From Verrucomicrobiota bacterium (lineage in GTDB: Bacteria > Verrucomicrobiota > Verrucomicrobiia > Opitutales > Opitutaceae), in contig JAURJO010000122.1 in NCBI GenBank assembly GCA_030832235.1, positions 1 through 9,298 of the forward strand: DNA of 9,298 nucleotides, given 5' to 3'. The notes under the pieces are model-generated. The model did no database searches, was not told the origin of the DNA, and was given only the letters and a program-made list of their open reading frames with translations. The position numbers and the translations under genes are program-made. Below are positions 6,735 through 9,298 of this stretch, in pieces (position 1 is the stretch's first letter; each line of letters begins with the position of its first letter).

Positions 6735-7286
6735 TCAGCTTCCCAGTTCCGGACGCCAGAGCCAGTGCCATGGTTCGTAGCCGATGCCCGTTTCGCTTCC
6801 GCGGGGATAACTCAGGGAAAAGCCGTGGCGGCCGGCCCGGCGCTGCAGCCACGCGAATGCCGGCGTGGTCTCGAAGTTCTCCTCGAGGTCGGTGAAGCCC
6901 GGACAACCGATGTCGATCGCGCGTCCGGTGTGGTGCTCGCTGAAGCCGGGGGCGGCGACGTAGCGAAGGATTTCGGCGATCGCCTTACCGTCGTCGAGTT
7001 TCCGGCGGATGATCTCGGTTTGGCGTGCCACCGAGCGGAAAGCCGACACGGCGATCAACTCGATGCCGTCGCTGGCTGCCTCGTCCCGCAATCGGCGCCA
7101 CGCGGCGCAAGCAGGCGGGAGTAACTCCAGCACGCGCCCGTCGGGGTTTCGCCCGATTTCAACCAACTTTTCCGTCGCAGCCTCCTCGTGGAGTGGCAGA
7201 CGGCGCGTCGTGGCGTAGTCAACGGGAATACCCAGTTCCCGGTGCAATTCGCGCAAACGCGCGAGGTAGGCGGGGGCGGGCCCCAT
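6735..7286 (-). CDS. M15-family (VanY-like) D-Ala-D-Ala carboxypeptidase, no signal peptide
   Basis: The 183-residue protein has the zinc peptidase motifs of family M15B: SAFRS (81-85), then PGFSEHHTGRAIDIG with metal ligands H118 and D125, and GYEPWHW with catalytic E171 and third ligand H174. Such enzymes cut the terminal D-alanine from peptidoglycan peptides. Unlike most VanY or DacB-type enzymes it has no visible signal peptide or membrane segment: the N-terminus (MGPAPAYLARLRELHREL) is an amphipathic helix. It may act in the cytoplasm on recycled peptides, be exported otherwise, or have another peptide substrate. The frame stays open upstream to 7583, but that part lies within trxB and is unlike any peptidase, so the ATG at 7286 is used. 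No clear ribosome binding site precedes it. It lies 19 bases downstream of the trxB stop, suggesting co-transcription. Confidence 0.88.
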   Translation of the reverse strand: MGPAPAYLARLRELHRELGIPVDYATTRRLPLHEEAATEKLVEIGRNPDGRVLELLPPACAAWRRLRDEAASDGIELIAVSAFRSVARQTEIIRRKLDDGKAIAEILRYVAAPGFSEHHTGRAIDIGCPGFTDLEENFETTPAFAWLQRRAGRHGFSLSYPRGSETGIGYEPWHWLWRPELGS

Positions 7287-7305
7287 GGCGTACGAGCGGG
7301 GCGGA

Positions 7306-8253
7306 TCAGCCGCCGTGCTCGGCGAGCCAGCGTTCCGCCTCGATCGCGGCGGCGCAGCCCATGCCGGCGGCCGTGATGGCTTGACGGTAAACGTGGTCGG
7401 AGCAATCGCCCGCGACGTAGACGCCCGGAACATTGGTGCGCACCTGCGAGCCGGGCTGCGGCTTGAAATATCCGCCGGCGTCGACGTCCAGTGGTGGCGC
7501 GAACGGGCCGGTGTTGGGCACATGGCCGATCGCGACGAAGATGCCGCGCACGGGCAGGACCGACTCGGCGTTGGTCTTAACATTCCGCACGCGCAGACCC
7601 TTCACCGCACCTTCCGGTACGCCCAGTACCTCGACGGGCACCGTGTCCCAGACCATCTGGATCTTCTCATGCGACGTGGCGCGGTCGGCCATGATGCGCG
7701 AGGCGCGCAGGGTGTCGCGGCGGTGGACGAGATAGACCTTGCTGGCGAAACGGGTGAGGAACAGCGCCTCCTCCGCGGCGCTGTCGCCGCCGCCGAGCAC
7801 CGCGACCTCCATCTTGCGGTAGAACGCACCGTCGCACGTCGCGCAGGTCGTCACGCCCTTGCCGCCGTAAAGTTCCTTTTCACCCGGAATTCCTGTCATG
7901 CGCGGCGAGGCGCCGGTGGCGACGATCACGGTCTTCGCCTCGATCACGCGGTCGCCGCAAAAGAGCCGGCGTGGCATCGCCGAGAAGTCGACCCGATCGA
8001 CGAGCGCCTGCTCGAAGCGGGTGCCGAAGCGCGTGGCCTGCTCGCGCATGTTTTGGGTAAGCTGGAAGCCGTCGACGCCGTGGGGGAAGCCGGGAAAGTT
8101 CTCCACCTCGCTGGTCGTGGTGAGCTGGCCGCCGGGCAGGGGACCCTCGAGGACCAGCGGATTCAGGCCGGCGCGGGCCGTGTAGATCGCGGCGGTGAGA
8201 CCGGCGCAACCGGTGCCGATGATGACGACGTTCTCGACGTTCGGGGAGGACAT
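7306..8253 (-). CDS. trxB: Thioredoxin-disulfide reductase
   Basis: The 315-residue flavoenzyme uses NADPH to reduce thioredoxin in the cytoplasm; its length is typical. The FAD-binding loop is GTGCAG (13-18), followed by LTAAIYTARA. The redox-active pair is C137-A-T-C140, followed by DG. The NADPH domain has GGGDSAAEEALFL and VHRRDTLRAS, whose arginines suit the 2'-phosphate. The C-terminal FAD motif is VYVAGDCSDHVYRQAITAAGMGC. The loop has Cys where most homologues have Pro (GSGPAG), a variant I recall in Verrucomicrobiota. The ATG at 8253 is preferred to a TTG at 8277, which would add eight residues before the conserved start. It is divergent from purH and precedes the M15 peptidase. Confidence 0.96.
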   Translation of the reverse strand: MSSPNVENVVIIGTGCAGLTAAIYTARAGLNPLVLEGPLPGGQLTTTSEVENFPGFPHGVDGFQLTQNMREQATRFGTRFEQALVDRVDFSAMPRRLFCGDRVIEAKTVIVATGASPRMTGIPGEKELYGGKGVTTCATCDGAFYRKMEVAVLGGGDSAAEEALFLTRFASKVYLVHRRDTLRASRIMADRATSHEKIQMVWDTVPVEVLGVPEGAVKGLRVRNVKTNAESVLPVRGIFVAIGHVPNTGPFAPPLDVDAGGYFKPQPGSQVRTNVPGVYVAGDCSDHVYRQAITAAGMGCAAAIEAERWLAEHGG

Positions 8254-8364
8254 GCGGAGACGCGGAACTGAGGACAACCGCGCGGCGAGCGCAACCCCGG
8301 ATGTGGCCGCGCGCGGAGGGCTTTCGCGCTTGCTGCAGTCGCGCAGTGAAACTCAATCGCCGCG
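8254..8364. promoter_or_regulatory. Divergent trxB-purH intergenic region
   Basis: These 111 bases must hold the promoters of both divergent genes unless transcription begins further away. No strong -35/-10 pair was found. Two GC palindromes, CCGCGCGG (8278-8285) and CCGCGCGCGG (8307-8316), can also pair with each other. No Shine-Dalgarno sequence precedes either ATG. Regulatory meaning is unproven because GC-rich palindromes arise easily at this composition. Confidence 0.35.
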
Positions 8365-9298
8365 ATGGCTCGCTACGCCCTTCTCTCCGTATCCGACAAA
8401 CGCGGTCTGGTGGAATTCGCCACCGGCCTGGTCAAGCGCCACGGTTTCACGCTCCTCTCCACGGGCGGCACCGCGAAGTTGCTGGCCGACCAGGGTCTGC
8501 CCGTCACCGAGGTGAGCCGGCATACCGGGTTTCCCGAAATCATGGAGGGACGCGTGAAGACGCTGCACCCGAAGATCCATGGCGGTCTGCTTTGCCGGCG
8601 CGACAAGGCCGACCATCTCGCGGCGGCCCGGGCCAACGCGATCGACCTCATCGATCTGGTGGTCGTGAACCTGTACCCGTTCGAGGCGACGGTCGCGAAG
8701 CCCGGCGTCGAGTTCGAGGAGGCGATCGAAAACATCGACATCGGCGGACCGTCCATGCTGCGCAGCGCCGCCAAGAACCACGAGAGCGTGACCGTGGTCT
8801 GCGACCCCGACGACTACACGCCGGTCTTGGAGGCGATGGCGATCGAGCAGACCGATCCCGCGCGTCTCGCCGGTCTGCGGCGGAAGCTCGCGCTCAAGGT
8901 TTTCCAGCGCACGGCCGCCTACGACGCCGCGATTTCCCGCTACCTTGAGGCGGAGGCAGCGGGGCCGGACCTTGACGCGCTGAGCGGGTTTCCGGCGACG
9001 CTTTCGTTTAGCTGGAAGAAGGCCCAGGCGCTCCGCTACGGCGAGAACCCTCACCAGAAGGCCGCGCTTTACGGCACCTTCCACGAACACTTCAGCCAGC
9101 TGCAGGGGAAGGAATTGTCGTACAACAACATCCTCGATATCACGTCCGCCGCCTATCTGATCGGCGAGTTCGGGCGCCGGACCGCTGCGATCCTCAAGCA
9201 CACCAACCCCTGCGGCGTTGCCAGCGCCGCCTGGCTGATTTCCGCCAGGGAGCACGCGTACGCGGCGCCCTGCCAGGGTACGTTCGGCGGAATCATCA
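8365..9298 (+). CDS. purH: Bifunctional purine biosynthesis protein PurH, N-terminal part (3' end outside window)
   Basis: PurH carries out the last two steps of IMP synthesis: formylation of AICAR and ring closure. The 311 visible residues cover the whole IMP cyclohydrolase domain (MARYALLSVSDKRGL, LLSTGGTAK, GRVKTLHPKIHGGLL, NLYPFEATV, ENIDIGGPSMLRSAAKNH, KVFQRTAAYDAAI) and the start of the AICAR transformylase domain (RYGENPHQKA, then KHTNPCG with the likely catalytic K278 and H279). The reading frame is still open at the last base, so the gene is cut by the window, not broken. The stretch before FGGII reads AAPCQGTF, whereas most homologues have an Asp-containing D-x-x-SAFGG segment; this may be lineage variation. 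The ATG at 8365 matches the normal start, with no visible ribosome binding site. Full proteins are usually about 510-530 residues. Confidence 0.96.
   Translation, partial: MARYALLSVSDKRGLVEFATGLVKRHGFTLLSTGGTAKLLADQGLPVTEVSRHTGFPEIMEGRVKTLHPKIHGGLLCRRDKADHLAAARANAIDLIDLVVVNLYPFEATVAKPGVEFEEAIENIDIGGPSMLRSAAKNHESVTVVCDPDDYTPVLEAMAIEQTDPARLAGLRRKLALKVFQRTAAYDAAISRYLEAEAAGPDLDALSGFPATLSFSWKKAQALRYGENPHQKAALYGTFHEHFSQLQGKELSYNNILDITSAAYLIGEFGRRTAAILKHTNPCGVASAAWLISAREHAYAAPCQGTFGGII

Noticed and set aside
5977..6906. Long - strand open frame of 309 codons across the esterase 3' end and the REP-like element
   Set aside because: It runs antisense through a well-supported gene, through repeats and into the M15 gene, and has no recognisable domain. 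GC-rich DNA yields such frames by chance.
7287..7583. Upstream extension of the M15 peptidase frame
   Set aside because: It lies antisense-free but out of frame within trxB, is rich in Arg/Ser/Pro as expected from GC-rich shadow frames, and lacks peptidase features.
7285..8271. Long + strand open frame of 328 codons opposite trxB
   Set aside because: It is an exact antisense shadow of trxB, whose motifs are unmistakable on the other strand.
8330..8358. Sigma-70 promoter for purH (TTGCTG as -35)
   Set aside because: No acceptable -10 hexamer lies at the right distance, and the site would be almost on top of the start codon.
8353..9255. Long - strand open frame of 300 codons opposite purH
   Set aside because: It is antisense to the clear PurH coding frame and has low-complexity Arg/Gly/Val content without motifs.

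Overview
This GC-rich window is densely coded and looks like chromosomal DNA from a Verrucomicrobiota bacterium, most likely near Opitutaceae. The assignment is an inference. It rests on the C-terminal module of the first, truncated gene (the PGNYTAQ...VEVYEVP ending), the paired GMC dehydrogenase and Tat-exported small subunit, an esterase fused to an SMP-30/gluconolactonase domain, the GTGCAG nucleotide-binding loop in thioredoxin reductase, and frequent starts without a Shine-Dalgarno sequence. No tRNA, rRNA, CRISPR array, transposase or phage gene was seen.

Layout, left to right. Bases 1-171 are the 3' end of a probable surface or secreted protein gene. After a 129-base gap come two tightly coupled genes on the + strand: a GMC flavoprotein dehydrogenase (301-2103) and its gluconate-2-dehydrogenase-subunit-3-like partner (2105-2743). 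The partner carries a twin-arginine signal, so the pair is probably exported together and oxidises a sugar or sugar derivative in the periplasm. A short gap with a GC-rich inverted repeat leads to a second + strand cluster: a YcbL/glyoxalase-II-like metallo-hydrolase (2806-3441), the riboflavin enzyme RibD overlapping it by 14 bases (3428-4594), and a secreted two-domain esterase/SMP-30 lactonase-like protein (4615-6402).

Bases 6403-6734 form the only sizeable non-coding stretch and separate convergent genes. It holds a purine-rich degenerate repeat followed by a well-formed pair of inverted REP-like palindromes whose stems differ by a compensated base-pair change. On the - strand, trxB (7306-8253) is followed after 19 bases by a small VanY-like M15 peptidase (6735-7286). 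trxB is divergent from purH (8365 onward), which runs off the window end.

Functionally the window mixes housekeeping genes (ribD, trxB, purH) with exported carbohydrate-oxidising and hydrolysing enzymes. A periplasmic dehydrogenase near a secreted lactonase/esterase suggests oxidative sugar metabolism, but a direct pathway link is only inferred. I see no clear new defence or mobile system. The most unusual items are the REP-like pair and the esterase/SMP-30 fusion.
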